This document shows, piece after piece, positions 1 through 11,700 of a stretch of 64,000 nucleotides of DNA. The first letter of the stretch is position 1. The number at the start of each line of letters is the position of its first letter. The DNA comes from Nageia nagi. Taxonomy: Eukaryota; Pinophyta. The stretch spans positions 146,196,001 through 146,260,000 of the forward strand of contig JBITNC010000001.1 in assembly GCA_050084985.1 (NCBI GenBank), written 5' to 3'. The notes below the pieces were generated by a model that ran no database searches, had not been told where the DNA came from, and saw only the letters and a program-made list of their open reading frames with translations. The position numbers and the translations under genes are program-made.

Positions 1-2430
1 AAAAAATAATTTTCATAAAATAAAAATACTTTAATTTTTTCATAATTTTAAATCAATAAAATTTTGTAATTTTCTACAAAATTATTACAATTAAAAATCA
101 AGAAAATATAGGGTTTTTAATGAAAAACTCCATAGAAAATACAACTCCTAGTAAACATAAGGTTTGTAAAATATAAATTAAGTTAAAAAAATTATGGATA
201 CTAAAAATTTATCTTATTTAATTAATAATATCTATTTAATTTAACTTAAAAAAATAAAATAAATGGATTTGATTATCATAGTTAGATATCAAGCAATTAA
301 CATTACTATGACATAAACCATATCAAATATGTAACCAAATATATTATATATGTATTAATCTTAATTTGAAGGAATGGATTTTGATTTTTATTTCATTAGT
401 CTTGTTTCAGCCTACATCTAAAGTGTGGATTCCTTTTCTTCATTTCTCATGCTACACCCACACACAATGTAATGATATTATATATTATTGTATAGATTCC
501 TCATAAATTAAAATTTTAAATAGATCATTTGTTAAATATACCATAAAGCATAATCTAATATAAGTAATAATGAAGGGACAAAGGAAATAATAGCAATAGG
601 ATCGAAATATCTTGATATGTGTTCATAATTATCATGAATCAAATGTATTATACAACATCATGTTTGAAGAGTTGTATCATGATAGTTATGTCTGAATGAA
701 CCAATCATGAAGGAATAATTCAAATATAGAAAGAAATAAAGAAAATAAATCATTAACATCACTCTTAGTGGGATTTGAACATGGGACACTCTGTGAAATA
801 GGGTCATAACATGAACAACTCAACCAACAAACAATATCTGTTATAAATATCAACATCTACTACACCTTCAAAAATATTTTTTTAATATCTTGAGTATTAT
901 AGGAAGGAAATAATGTATTCAATATGCTAAGGAATTTGATATAGTTACATGGAGATAATACCTAAGGAAGAAAGATTATTAAAATCAAATAGACAATCAA
1001 ATAGTAAGAAATATTTTAGCTCAAATAAATATAAAATTCTAAATAGTTAATTTCACATTTATTTTTTTAATTATTAGTAAATAAGAAAGTGAAGAGTACC
1101 TCATTATACCATTTTTGTAAAATAATAGTGTATCTTAGTATCATTTTTTATCCTTTCATCAAACTTTTTAAAAAATCTAATTTTTTGAAGTATATTAAAA
1201 AGTATATTATCTTTAATAGATTTAAATTTTTTTATATTATTTATCTAAGAAAAAACTAGGCCTGAATTTACCCAATGAACTATCTTTATCCTACTAATAA
1301 TAAACATATGTAATGTTACATATATCATGTTTAAATGTTCTTTTATGGTACTCCAAATTTTAATATAAAAGAAAACTAATGTTTGAGAGTTTGTAGATAG
1401 ACCATTTTAAAATCCATCCGCATCCCATTCCAACCAAGGTTTGCTAGACACCTATCCCTAGAAAATACTTCTAATCATAAAAAATCAAAATATCTGCATA
1501 AGAAAAATTGGGCCAAAGGAATAGAGGAAGAGTCTAGAATGTTTCATTCCTTTTTCCTTTAAGATAAATATATTGAAATAAATAATAAAATAAGGAATTT
1601 CCATCTTCTTCCCTTTAGGAACGCTATCAATCCATTCAGGAATTAATGTAGATCCTTGAAATTTCTGATCTAAAAAGTTCTTTCCTTTAAATGATTTCAG
1701 AGCTATTAAAGTTCTCATGTAATAAAATGTAAATTTCTTTTATAGATCATTTTTCATTCATGGAAACTTATCACTTAAAATTCATTATTGTTATAATATA
1801 TTACATTAATTAATTTATTTTTAATATTTATTGAAACTTTATATAATACAATATCTGTTTTTGCATGACATAGTTTTATTGATTAATTATGTTTTCCTAA
1901 GATAACTACTTTTACCTTATACATTTTATTATATTTATATATTAAATGTAATATAAAAATAAATTAGATTTATAAAAAAAAAGAATCTCGTAAGATTCTT
2001 AAAAAAAGGACAAAACTCTACAAATAATTATAATACAATATTCACAATAAATATGTTCCTATTTAACATATAAAAAAAGAATTATAATAAGTTGATCGAA
2101 TTTTTGGAATTAATTTACTCAAACATTTCCCAATAAAGAGAAATATTTAGTTAATATGAAGATAGTAAAAGAAAGGAGGAAAAAACAATTCAATTTTCAG
2201 GTTTTGGAGAGCTTTCACAGAATGAAGCAATATTCTACATTCAATTCATCTGTACCTTATAGGCAATATAACTTGAACCATATATTCGACCGTCATTGAA
2301 TACTTACAACCTTCTGTATCTTTGATTTGTAGTAATTCCAGAAAGAGCCAACACCTTAGAAGGACTGACCATGAAAATAACTCCTCTGAGCGGAGAGATA
2401 TTACAAAGTGTGTACATCAATTGAGATTTA
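1..2430. other. AT-rich stretch without recognisable gene
   Basis: Apart from the SINE-like segment at about 757-840, I see nothing that can be defended as a gene. The one open frame of note (1485-1718, minus, 77 codons) has no recognisable motif and a composition like the surrounding DNA, so it is most likely chance. A small perfect inverted repeat (AAGAATCTCG around 1981 and its partner) is too short to interpret. Confidence 0.6.
757..840 (-). mobile_element. tRNA-derived SINE head (copy 1)
   Basis: Read on the minus strand, the segment has a B-box-like string (GTCCCATGTTCAAATCCC) preceded by an A-box-like string around TTGGTTGAGTTGTT, at tRNA-like spacing. The same arrangement with similar intervening sequence recurs at 50,033-50,120 (minus) and, more diverged, at 48,801-48,890 (plus). 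Repetition of a tRNA-like module that lacks a cloverleaf is typical of plant SINE heads made by RNA polymerase III. The SINE body and tail are not clearly delimited. It could instead be a decayed tRNA pseudogene, but three related copies argue against that. Confidence 0.5.
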
Positions 2431-2439
2431 GCATGCATG

Positions 2440-3597
2440 TTAGTTGAAGGTGGAGGCAGAGCCAGAGGTAGACGCCACCTGAGAAGGACGAGGCGCAGGC
2501 TTATAATTAAAAGCCCTCAGATGTGAGCTTCCGTGATGCAGGTTGCAGATTCCGAATGTGTAGGATCGTTTCGTGACATAATTATATGCACGCCCGCATC
2601 CATAGTTGATGTCGAAAACTGCAAAAGAATCCTTGAACTGTTCAAAATTATAATGGTTTTCCATTCGAAAGCCCCACAATGCCTTTGGAAACTCAACCAC
2701 CTTTTCCAGAACAAATCCTTCTCGCTAGGACTGCGAAAATGGTTCAACCTCCAGAGACCGATTGCTCTTGGATCATTCAGCATGTCAAGTTTTTCGAAAG
2801 AACTCATTATTAACAGCTCGGTTTTGTAAGCAAACAAAGCAGGACTTATGAGTTTATATTCCCTTCTATAACCTCTTTTCAACCATTTACATTCCATAAA
2901 ATAGTAATATCCAAATTTCAAACGGTGCTACTTGTCTTCGAATTTCCAGATCTCAAAATCATTAACGGAATGAGTAAACACCAAACAGTAAATGGTTACT
3001 TCTCCTTGCTTTTGACAGCTTGAAATGGGAAGAAGATCATATCCTCTATCGGAGAATCGATAAAAGCAGTCTCCCTGAGACCAAGACTGCTCGTCATCAG
3101 GGTCGTCGCTTCTGGTCTCATAAGTATACGAAAACACCAAGAAAAAAGATTAAAAGTCCCCGGATTCCTCTTGAGGGCCTTGGATAATAACTCGAAGCCG
3201 CGCATCCCTGTGACCTCTAGCTTGCAAAAATACAGCAAATATTGAACAGTTGAAAAATATATTGCCATAGTGCACGAAAAACTCGAACCATTTTCTTGCA
3301 GGATGGCAAATCAAGAAGCACTTGGAATGGGGAAGGTCATAACATAGGTATCCTTCCGAGCATGCCACAATCTGGTCCACCTGCGTCGAATGAGTTATGT
3401 AAACGGTGCGTGGGAATGGAGGGAAGGGGCATATAATTGCGGCTGCCATTCTCCTCCTCCACCTGATTGATTATAAGAAGATGAGGTCTTCTTGATATTG
3501 TCCCGTCATAGAGGAGACCTTTTTCTAATTCTTGTCCACTTTGTTCTCCATCGATTTCTATGTTTGCCGAAGCGGAAGCTTCTTCTACTTGTAGCAT
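2440..3597 (-). pseudogene. Broken plant gene, possibly F-box-associated type
   Basis: This is the densest coding signal in the window, visibly richer in G+C and CpG than its surroundings. Three pieces on the minus strand assemble into one protein of about 385 residues. The first runs from the ATG at 3597 to about 3440. After a frame change, the second runs from about 3449 to about 2705, with in-frame stops at about 3150 (TAA) and 2928 (TAG). After another frame change near 2705, the last part ends at 2440. The middle contains CYDLPHSKCFLICHPARKW, resembling the 'CNPxTxxW' segment of plant F-box-associated domains, and the end has a DSFAVFD/YVTKRSYTF segment. No N-terminal F-box is visible, so the family assignment is tentative. 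A plus-strand paralogue at 46,600-47,150 confirms that the frame was once real. Confidence 0.55.
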
Positions 3598-3899
3598 CGG
3601 TTTTGAATTTCAGCAGTCTTCCTTTCTTTTCTTTGTCGTTTAGAGGAGACAAGAAATCAAAGAGGAAAGACCGGTGAATGATTTGTAGAGGAAATCAGTG
3701 GAAAGTAATGAGCCTCCTCAGCAGCGGCGTCTTCCTTTAAACATCAGTTGCATATGGTCTGTGAGAGATCTTGGTGTTGTGGGAAAAGATAAAAAAAGGT
3801 ACAGATAATTGCAGAGATGAAACAGCTCACAACAAAAAACCACAATACTAACCTATTGCAAAATCTGAAATAATTCGAACTCTTGTAGATTATATTACA

Positions 3900-4180
3900 C
3901 AGTTGATGTTGTGATCGGAATTGGCAGTGGAAATAATATCGTCAAGGAATAAATTCATATTGATTAAGGAAAATTTTCATTTAAGTATATTACGCAGCGA
4001 ATACTAAAATAACAAGTAGTTGATATTGAGTGTTATGGCATACAATCTTCTTCTCAAGGAAAGTATTGATTGCATTTAATATCCTCAAGGAATAAATCCA
4101 TGTTCCGCAATTTCCTTGTTGATTACGCAGGGAATAATGAAATCCGAAAGTAGTTGATATTGGCTGTTACATTTTCACAG
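3900..4180 (-). promoter_or_regulatory. Promoter-proximal repeated module of the broken gene
   Basis: Within the 5' flank a module of about 135-140 bp is present twice. Its landmarks are TCAAGGAATAAAT at about 3942 and 4085, TTACGCAG at about 3990 and 4123, and AGTAGTTGATATTG at about 4016 and 4150. The same double module is recognisable in unit B (about 6540-6840) and, inverted, upstream of the paralogue at 46,230-46,560. Retention of this block beside three gene copies suggests it was part of the ancestral promoter or leader. That role is inferred from position only; no TATA element or transcription start could be fixed. Confidence 0.4.
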
Positions 4181-5296
4181 GTTGTCATAGCTTCAAACGG
4201 AGCAAATTAAATAGATCTGTTGTTTAATTTATTTCAAAATATATTTAGGAGTATTTCGTTTGGAGGCATTTATTTTATAGTTGTAATGCTGACAAAAAAA
4301 TAGATATTTTCTATATTTGTATATTTTTATTGTATCTTTATAATATAATCTTATTGTTTTTTTTTATATATATATAAAACATAATATTTTAATGTCAAGA
4401 AAATGTTAAATAGATATCAGTTATTTGATTGTGATTTATAAGATATAATAACTTGATAAAATTAATTAATTGAATGTGACTTTCTTTTTATATATATTTA
4501 TTAATTCTTTACTTTAGGTATTTCATTTTCATTTTTTTTGTTCAAAATTTATTTCCTATCTTTACTTTATTGATTATACCAAGAGATACATACCCTCTAT
4601 TAATCAACAACTTCAAACATTAGATCGTAAATTACATAAGACAAGCCACCTAGTTTCATGGGAATAGGTGCTCTCATATAAGTGCCTTCCAATCTTAAGT
4701 CTTGTTCTATCACAATCTACAAGTTTACAACAGAGACATGATCAATAAATGTTTTTGTAGTAATTCATCTGATGCTAGTTGAGAATAGTTAATGAGTCTG
4801 GACTCTTATGGATGAACCCTTATTATCATCCAACATATCTTCTACTCTTTGTATTTAATTTTTTTTTTATCTTTGGTTGCACACTTTAACCCTCCTACAT
4901 TTTCTTAGTAATATTTCATTTTATTATTGAAATACCTTCAATATTTATTATAAATTTATCAAAAAATTATTATTTATTATCATCAACTATTGTCAAGATT
5001 TATGTGGGAAGTAATTATAATTGAAAATTATTATAATAATTATTTTCCCAATTACATATGAATTTCTATCTATTTCTAGATAACTATCTCAAATATCTTA
5101 CCAAAATAATTTATATGAATTTCAAATATTTATTTGAACCTTGAAAAAATACTGAACAAATTTATAAATCTATAACCTCAAGATTGAAAAAAAAAAATTA
5201 ATCTCTTCAATTAACAATAACTTACATGTCACATCTCCTGTTGAAAAGTTATCGAATTAGATTCATTTAATCTATTTTGAATTATCAAATGCAATA

Positions 5297-5690
5297 GGAA
5301 GTACTCTATGAAGAGACAAGAAAAATGTAACAAGAGTAAGGAGAAAAAGGGAAAAGAATAAGGTATCTAAGAGCAAGGCACACAGCAAGCAGTCTTCAAT
5401 CCCCTCTTTGCGGGCATCTGTGAGGATCCAGGAAAGGTCCAAGCAGGAAATTCAAGTAAGCCCTGAGCCTAAGGAAGCTTCAGCAGTCCCTCCCAAGGCT
5501 CTAGAAATCATTGATATAACATTCTTCATAGAAATCAGGAAGAAGAGGCGCATAATTGTACATGACAACCTCATGCAGGACATGACTAACTGTACAGTTT
5601 ACTTTTGATATGATATTTTGGACATTTATCTATGGATCAATAAAACCTATTTTATTTTTGTTAATATAATTTACATATTAGCAAAAAACA
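5297..5690 (+). other. Insert in unit A carrying an exon-like open frame
   Basis: Comparison of the two tandem units shows matching sequence on both sides (…ATTTAATCTATTT… before, …CAATTAGTTCATGAAAGAG after), while about 400 bp here have no counterpart in unit B. The insert is richer in G+C than its flanks. A plus-strand frame is open from 5312 to the TGA ending at 5608, followed about 30 bases later by AATAAA (5639-5644). This could be a captured 3' end of a gene brought in by a mobile element or retroposition, or sequence lost from unit B. Confidence 0.5.
5312..5608 (+). CDS. Unrecognised basic, exon-like fragment
   Basis: The frame stays open for 99 codons with ordinary codon usage, no ATG near its start, and a natural-looking stop followed by a polyadenylation-like signal. 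The predicted peptide is lysine/arginine-rich at its start (KNKVSKSKAHSKQSS) and has a middle section RASVRIQERSKQEI. Its end, KKRRIIVHDNLMQD, looks more folded. This suggests the last exon of a nuclear or nucleic-acid-binding protein, but I do not recognise a family. The missing start codon indicates a partial gene or an exon preceded by an intron. A chance open frame is possible but less likely given the base composition. Confidence 0.35.
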   Translation, partial: RDKKNVTRVRRKREKNKVSKSKAHSKQSSIPSLRASVRIQERSKQEIQVSPEPKEASAVPPKALEIIDITFFIEIRKKRRIIVHDNLMQDMTNCTVYF

Positions 5691-6246
5691 GAAGGTATTG
5701 CATTTATTGTGGATGCATTAATATTCTAATTCACAACTTCAATTAGTTCATGAAAGAGAAGAGAATAATATTACAAAATCTTCTTATGATCAAAGACTCT
5801 ATCAATTGTACCATCAGGATAACACTCTAAGTTCCTATTATTTCTTATATTATCATGGGTAAAACATTTTATTTTTTATCATAATTTCTAATAATTATAT
5901 ATCATATAAGTTATCATTATAATTTTTAAAGGTGCATAATATTTTTTATATTACTTGATTATTTTCAATCATAATGTTTATAAATGATGTACGTTCTTCA
6001 TTTATATCTCTCTTCTATATTCTTTATGTGATGTTGATTTATCAGCATATATGTAAATTTGTAAGCAATTATAAAACATCAATATGGTTTTGTCTTTATT
6101 TTTAGTGAAGTTTTAATAGATTTATTTAAATACTATTTTTATCATTACACATATTATATTTTTCAATGTCCTTAAATATGGTTTTGTTCTTTGCATGCCA
6201 AAGACCATAGTAGACTGAACAAAAAAAATTCTTGATACTTTCTTTA

Positions 6247-9036
6247 GGTTTTGGATTTCAGCAGTCTTCCTTTCTTTTCTTTGTATATAAGAGGAGATAA
6301 CAAATCAAAGAGGAAAGACCAGTCATTGATTTGTAAGGAAATCAGTGAAAAGGAATGAGCCTCCACAGCAGCGTCGTCTTCCTTTAAACATCAGTTGCAT
6401 ATGGTCTGTGAATGATGTTTGCGTTGGGGGAAATGATCAACAAGGGTACTTATAATTGCAGAGATGAAATACCGCACAACAAAACTCCACAATTCTAACC
6501 GATTTCAAAATTTGAAATAATTTGAATTCGTATCGTTATATTACACATTTGATGTTATGATGGGAGTTGCCAGTGCAAATAATACTGTTAACGAATAAAT
6601 TCACATTGATTAAGGAAAATTTCCATGTTAGTATTTTACAATCTACTTTTTTATTACGCAGTGAATGATGAAAACACAAGTACTTGATATTGAGTGTTAT
6701 GGCATACAATATTCTTCTCAAGGAAAGTATTGTGATTGCATATAATATCCTCAAGGAATAAATCCATGCTTCGCAATTTCCTCTTTGATTAAGTATGCAA
6801 TAACGAAATCCCAAAGTAGTTGACATTGGCTGTTAAAGTTTAGCAGTTTATCATATCTTAAAATGACTTGGTAGAGGAATATCATCCGAGCTAATTAATT
6901 AGATCAGTTGTTTAATGTATTTAAAAATATATTAGTAGTATTCATTTGAAGGTATATATTTGAGAAGAAGTTATCCTCCACTTCAATTATAGATATACTT
7001 TGAGCATATATTCATTTTGAATGGTGATGTTTAGTTTTCAATTTAAGATATATTCTCTATGAATATGAGTGAATTTGGCTGGAGGATAAAAGTAATTTTT
7101 ATTTTATGATTGTAATGATGATATAAAAATAGATATTTTTTATATATGCATATTTTATTTTCTTTTTATAAGATAATGTTAAAGTTTTTTTTTTACTTTT
7201 AAATATTTCAATATTTAATTAAAGTTTATTGATCAAACATATAATTTTCATGTAAGAAAATGTTAAAATACACATCACATTATTTGAATGTGATTTATAA
7301 AACTTAATCAATCAATAGATCATTGATAAAATTAATATATTGAATGTTACCTTTTTTAAGATATTATTAATCCATGAGTTTAGGTATTTCATTTTCATCT
7401 TTGTTATTCAAAATTTAGTTTTGTATCTTTAATAGCAATAGGCATTCCTTGGCTATAGCAAGGGTGGAATGAAGACCGAAAATATTGCATATGAGTTAAT
7501 ATAGGCTTAAATATTAAAAAAAAATGAACTGACTTTATTATTTAAAGAAAAAGTAGTTGACTACAAAAACATAATTTTAAAAACATATAAATAACATATT
7601 TTACAATAAAAGTATATAAAATATATATTAAATATAATAAATTATAAATGTATAATGATTTAATGATATCATTTCTCGATATTTATATATACAAGATAGG
7701 CACCCCTAAAATGATATCTCTTGGGCATTTTGTTGATATATAAGGGAGTACATTAAAGAAAGTTACTTTATTATTTATATCAAAAGGTAAATATGCTTTT
7801 ATCATCAACAAATTCAACTACTAAATAGTATACTACATGAGAGAAACCACCTAGTTTAGTGGGCATAGGTGCTCTCATTCAAGTGGCTCCTTCTCTCAAA
7901 GTAATGACTTATCACAACCTACTTCACTAGCTTTTATATATGGAGAGGGGTTATAGATATTTATTGAAAATAAAAAACACAAGATCCTCTAAATATCAAG
8001 AGGATCACTAAAGAGCATACTTAGGGATCTTTAGGATTTTAGTGACAACAAAGATAAAATCAATGAAATTTTCAATTGTATTCCATTTGATGTTAGGAGT
8101 GACTTTTTAATGAGCCTAAGAATGTGTCCTCCTTATGGATGACCCCTCATTATCATGCAAGATATCTTCCACTATTTGTATTTATCTAAAAAGTAATTCT
8201 AGTTGAAAATTATGACCATAATTATTTTTCCATTTACTTATAGATGCTTATCCATGATTGAGTTAACTATCTCAAATATCTTTCAAAAATAATGGATATG
8301 ACTTTCAAATATTTATTTGAACCTTGAAAAATAGTCAACAAATTTATAACTCATAAGCTCAATATTTATTAAACAAAAATCTCATCTCATCAATTTACTC
8401 TATTTTACATATCACATATTCTCTTGAAAAACTAATAAATTAGATTCATTTAATCTATTTAAATTATTAAAATCTAATAGGATCTATTGTATGTATTGAG
8501 TATTAATTTTTATTCTACTCTACAATTTCAATTGGTACAAGAAAGAGAAGAGGATAATGTTACAAAATCTTCTTATGTTCAAATGAATTATACCATCAAG
8601 ATAAGACTTTTATTTTCCTATTTTTTCCTAAATTATCATGTGGAATGATGGAAATTTTGTTCTTTATCATAATTCCTAATAATTATACATAATACATAAG
8701 TTATCATTATGGTATTTTAAAGTGCATCATATATTGATATTAGTTATTTATTTTCAATCATCATGTTTATAATTCATTTACATTTTTTATTTACATTTCT
8801 CCTCTATATTCTTTATATGATGTTCATTTATAAGCATATATGTAAGTTTGTTAACAATTATGAAACCTTATTATGATTTTCTATTCCTTTTTAGTAATGT
8901 TTTCGTATATTTGTTTGAATACTATTTCTATCATTATACTTATTATAATTTTTAATATCATAAACTATGGTTTTGTTCTTTGCATGCCAACGATTGTAGT
9001 AGAGTAAAAAACTTTTTTTCTTGATACTTTCTTCAT
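6247..9036. repeat. Tandem duplication unit B (gene flank without the gene)
   Basis: Unit B is a head-to-tail copy of unit A. It starts at GGTTTTGGATTTCAGC, equivalent to unit A just upstream of the start codon, so it holds the 5' flank but no coding sequence. The copies are clearly diverged by substitutions and small indels, so the duplication is old. Unit B has about 150 bp (about 6960-7110) with no clear match in unit A, and lacks the exon-like insert. A 96-codon minus-strand frame here (6536-6826) lies wholly within flank sequence that is stop-rich in unit A, so I do not treat it as a gene. Confidence 0.75.
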
Positions 9037-9157
9037 TATTTTCTATTTATCTTACTCTAATCATGTATGATTTGTATTTTAACAATTTAAACAAATAAAT
9101 ATCATTAGATATTTCAATTGTAACAAAATATTATTAAAACAAAAATATAAAACCTTC

Positions 9158-9165
9158 ATAATTAA

Positions 9166-9205
<40 letters not shown>

Positions 9206-9224
9206 TTAATTAATTAATTGATTA
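9158..9224. repeat. AT-dinucleotide microsatellite with ATTA flanks
   Basis: An uninterrupted (TA)n run is bordered on both sides by repeats of AATT/ATTA, making the whole block an AT palindrome. It lies just outside tandem unit B and marks the start of unrelated sequence. Confidence 0.85.
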
Positions 9225-9919
9225 CCTTAAGATGAAGAACTTTTTTTTTGTACTTTCCACATTTTAAATTTTAAGTATCCTTAAAATACAACCTTAAATG
9301 TTCTTGAAGTTTCCATCTTTAAAATAAATAAAATACATAATTCTTAATCATACATGTTTCCTTGAATTCTCATTGATCGCTCAACCTTTTATAATCATGT
9401 ATATTTATTTGAATTATTCTAATAATAGCTTTTCCATTAACATTGTATTATTCATTTACATATTTTAATATTTATAAAATAAATTTTGAATAGTTAAAAA
9501 ATCTATTAATTTATCTATTTATTTCATTTAACTTTAATGCATTATATTAATTATAACTTTTATGTGTCTATCATATAATGAATTTAGATATGAACTCCTT
9601 TAGCATATTGATATTTTCTTCTGAGGGAGCCAACTCAAGTAGATTTGAATGATTGGAAATACATAGTTGATTGATTAAATCCCATGAGGACCTTGTAGCT
9701 ATTAAGAGACAAGTTCATTTACATTCATAAGGGATCCATGTGTTTAACCTCATTTCCCCTAGAAACGTTAAAAGATGGAGAAATCCAACAATGGATTATT
9801 AATTATCACATACATTCTATGTCTCTTTGTTAGGATTTTTCTATTATTTGGAAATAATATTGAGCAATAAATTAGTTTAGATTTATAGAAGAAACTTAAA
9901 TAACAATAATCAAAAGAAT

Positions 9920-10266
9920 TGACATAAGATATTGATATAGTATATAATGCATTTTACCTAGTGTGGGCTACATTCCTAATGAATAATTTAATCCTAATAA
10001 GTTATCTAACTACCAAAGGAAATCACCAACAACACTATTTTATACATATCCTCTCAATTAGTCAATAATAAATTTTGTATATACACTATCTCTCAAAATT
10101 GAATTATAAAAAAGCAAAATTAAACACATATGCATTCTATCTTGGAATTAGAAACCAAACATAGATCCACAAATTATGATCTTTTTCTATTTTCAGCTAG
10201 ACTAATTTTCCAATTTTCATAAATATAAATAACTAGTTAACAATAGAGAGAAAATTGACTAAATCA
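9920..10266 (-). repeat. Copia A 3' LTR
   Basis: Matches the right LTR over its length. Shared strings include CCTAGTGTGGG, ATCACCAACAA and AACTAGTTAACAATAGAGAG. The outer edge is set at TGACATAAG, matching TGATATAAG of the other LTR; the inner edge is approximate (a few bases). It follows the RNase H remnant on the minus strand, as a 3' LTR should. Confidence 0.75.
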
Positions 10267-10289
10267 TTGTTCCTCCTAACAACTAGGAA

Positions 10290-10481
10290 CTAAATTATTC
10301 TATGCTTCATCTCATTCCATGAGATTAAAGGTAAGAAATATTTGAACTTCTCCTTTCTCGTCACCTTGGTAAACATGTCTATTAGATTATGAGGTGTATG
10401 AATTTTGCTAAGTTTTAAAGATAAATTTTTTATAATTATTTGAATGAAATGATATTTGAGTTTTATATGCTTATTTATCAA
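10290..10481 (-). pseudogene. Copia A RNase H C-terminus
   Basis: A 63-codon open remnant carries KHIKLKYHFIQIIIKN, then HTPHNLIDMFTK and EKFKYFLPLI. This is the classical end of Copia RNase H (KHIDxRYHFIR … DMxTKxxxxEKF). It sits directly before the 3' LTR. It is a fragment of the polyprotein, not an independent gene; the start methionine is incidental. Confidence 0.85.
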
Positions 10482-11199
10482 TTAAAATTTTGATTTCTTA
10501 ACATGATGTATAGCACTATAGCTATCACTCAATAATTTGCTTTCTTCTTGCTTCATCCCTAACTCTTTCATCAATCTTTAAAGCCATATAAACTCCTTGC
10601 TTGTTTTAGTTATGGCCATAAAGTCTTAAATATATGATTGAAAGTGCAACTACATATTATATTTTGGAGATTCCATTGATCATTATTCCACCTATAGTAA
10701 ATATATATTTTGTTTGGCTATTTCCATGTTCTATATCACCTACCATATCTCAATCAATATACCCTTATAGAAACATATAATATCATTCAAAATTCAAATA
10801 ATAATTTGAATTTCCTCTAAATTACCTAAATATATATTTAACAACTTACTAATAAGCCTTATTAAGATTATTCATAAACCTACTTGTACCACTCCCACTA
10901 CTTCTTCTAAATCAGGTCTCATATAGACCATAGCATACACCAATCTCCCCACTATGAAAGCATAGGGAACATTGGCCATACGGTCAAGTTCCTTATGTAT
11001 CTTAGGACATAAATATTTGGTTAGCTTGAAGTCATTTACCAAAGTTTAAGCAACTATTTCAACATCCTTCATGTTAAACCTCTTCATAACATTTGCAACA
11101 TATTCATCTTGAGATAACTTCATTATGCATTTTTTCCTATCTTGACTATTTTTCATCCAAAGGATTTGCCTAGCCTATCCCAAATCCTTCATACTAAAT

Positions 11200-11700
11200 A
11201 TATTTCCCAACTATTTCTTGAGCATGTTTATATCATGCATACTTATTATTGGAACCATCATATTATCCATATATAATAAAAGAATAATATAATTTCCATT
11301 TCTATTATTCTTGAAATAAGCACAATGATCACTTTCACAACTCATGAAATTCTATTCATAGATAAAATTATCAAACTTAAAATAGTACTACCTAGGAGCC
11401 TACTTAATCCCATAATACTCTTTTTTAATTTTCACATAATATTATTTGTACTTGTAACCTCCTCTTCCTTTGGTCATTGCATATAAATTTTGTCTTCTAT
11501 ATCCCCATCAATGAAAGTTATCTTGACATCCAATTATTCTAGGTAAAAGTCCAATATAGCAACCAAACTCAAAATAATTCAAATAAAAGTCATTTTTACA
11601 ATATGAAAAAAAAATCTCATCAAAGTCTATACTTTTTCATTATGCAAATAATTTTACTACTAGTCTTTCATTATACTATTTATGTTATCCTACTTCATCT
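11200..11700 (-). pseudogene. Copia A reverse transcriptase remnant
   Basis: Around 11,480-11,531 the minus strand encodes DVKITFIDGDIEDKIYMQ followed by a stop, aligning with the Copia RT motif DVKTAFLHGDLEEEIYMEQP. Around 11,256-11,273 it encodes YMDNMM, the decayed catalytic YVDDM; the second aspartate is Asn. The stop stands where Gln is usual, as expected from C-to-T decay. The polymerase is certainly inactive. Confidence 0.8.

Larger units (their letters stand above)
3598..6246. repeat. Tandem duplication unit A (5' flank of the broken gene)
   Basis: Unit A begins two bases before the start codon of the minus-strand gene and runs away from it. It is repeated immediately to the right as unit B. 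Shared landmarks in the same order include TTTCAGCAGTCTTCCTTTC (about 3608 and 6257), AAACATCAGTTGCATATGGT (3739 and 6388), CACCTAGTTT (about 4650 and 7850) and GTTCTTTGCATGCCAA (about 6190 and 8980). Unit A holds the presumed promoter and 5' leader next to the gene, plus an insert (about 5297-5690) absent from unit B. Confidence 0.8.

Noticed and set aside
2533-2829. 98-codon plus-strand frame opposite the broken gene
   Set aside because: The minus strand here has a paralogue-supported reading frame; the plus frame is its shadow.
6536-6826. 96-codon minus-strand frame with an internal SLRRILYAIT-like repetition
   Set aside because: It lies in duplicated 5' flank; the homologous stretches at 3.9-4.2 kb and 46.3-46.6 kb are not open. 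The repetition only reflects the duplicated promoter module.
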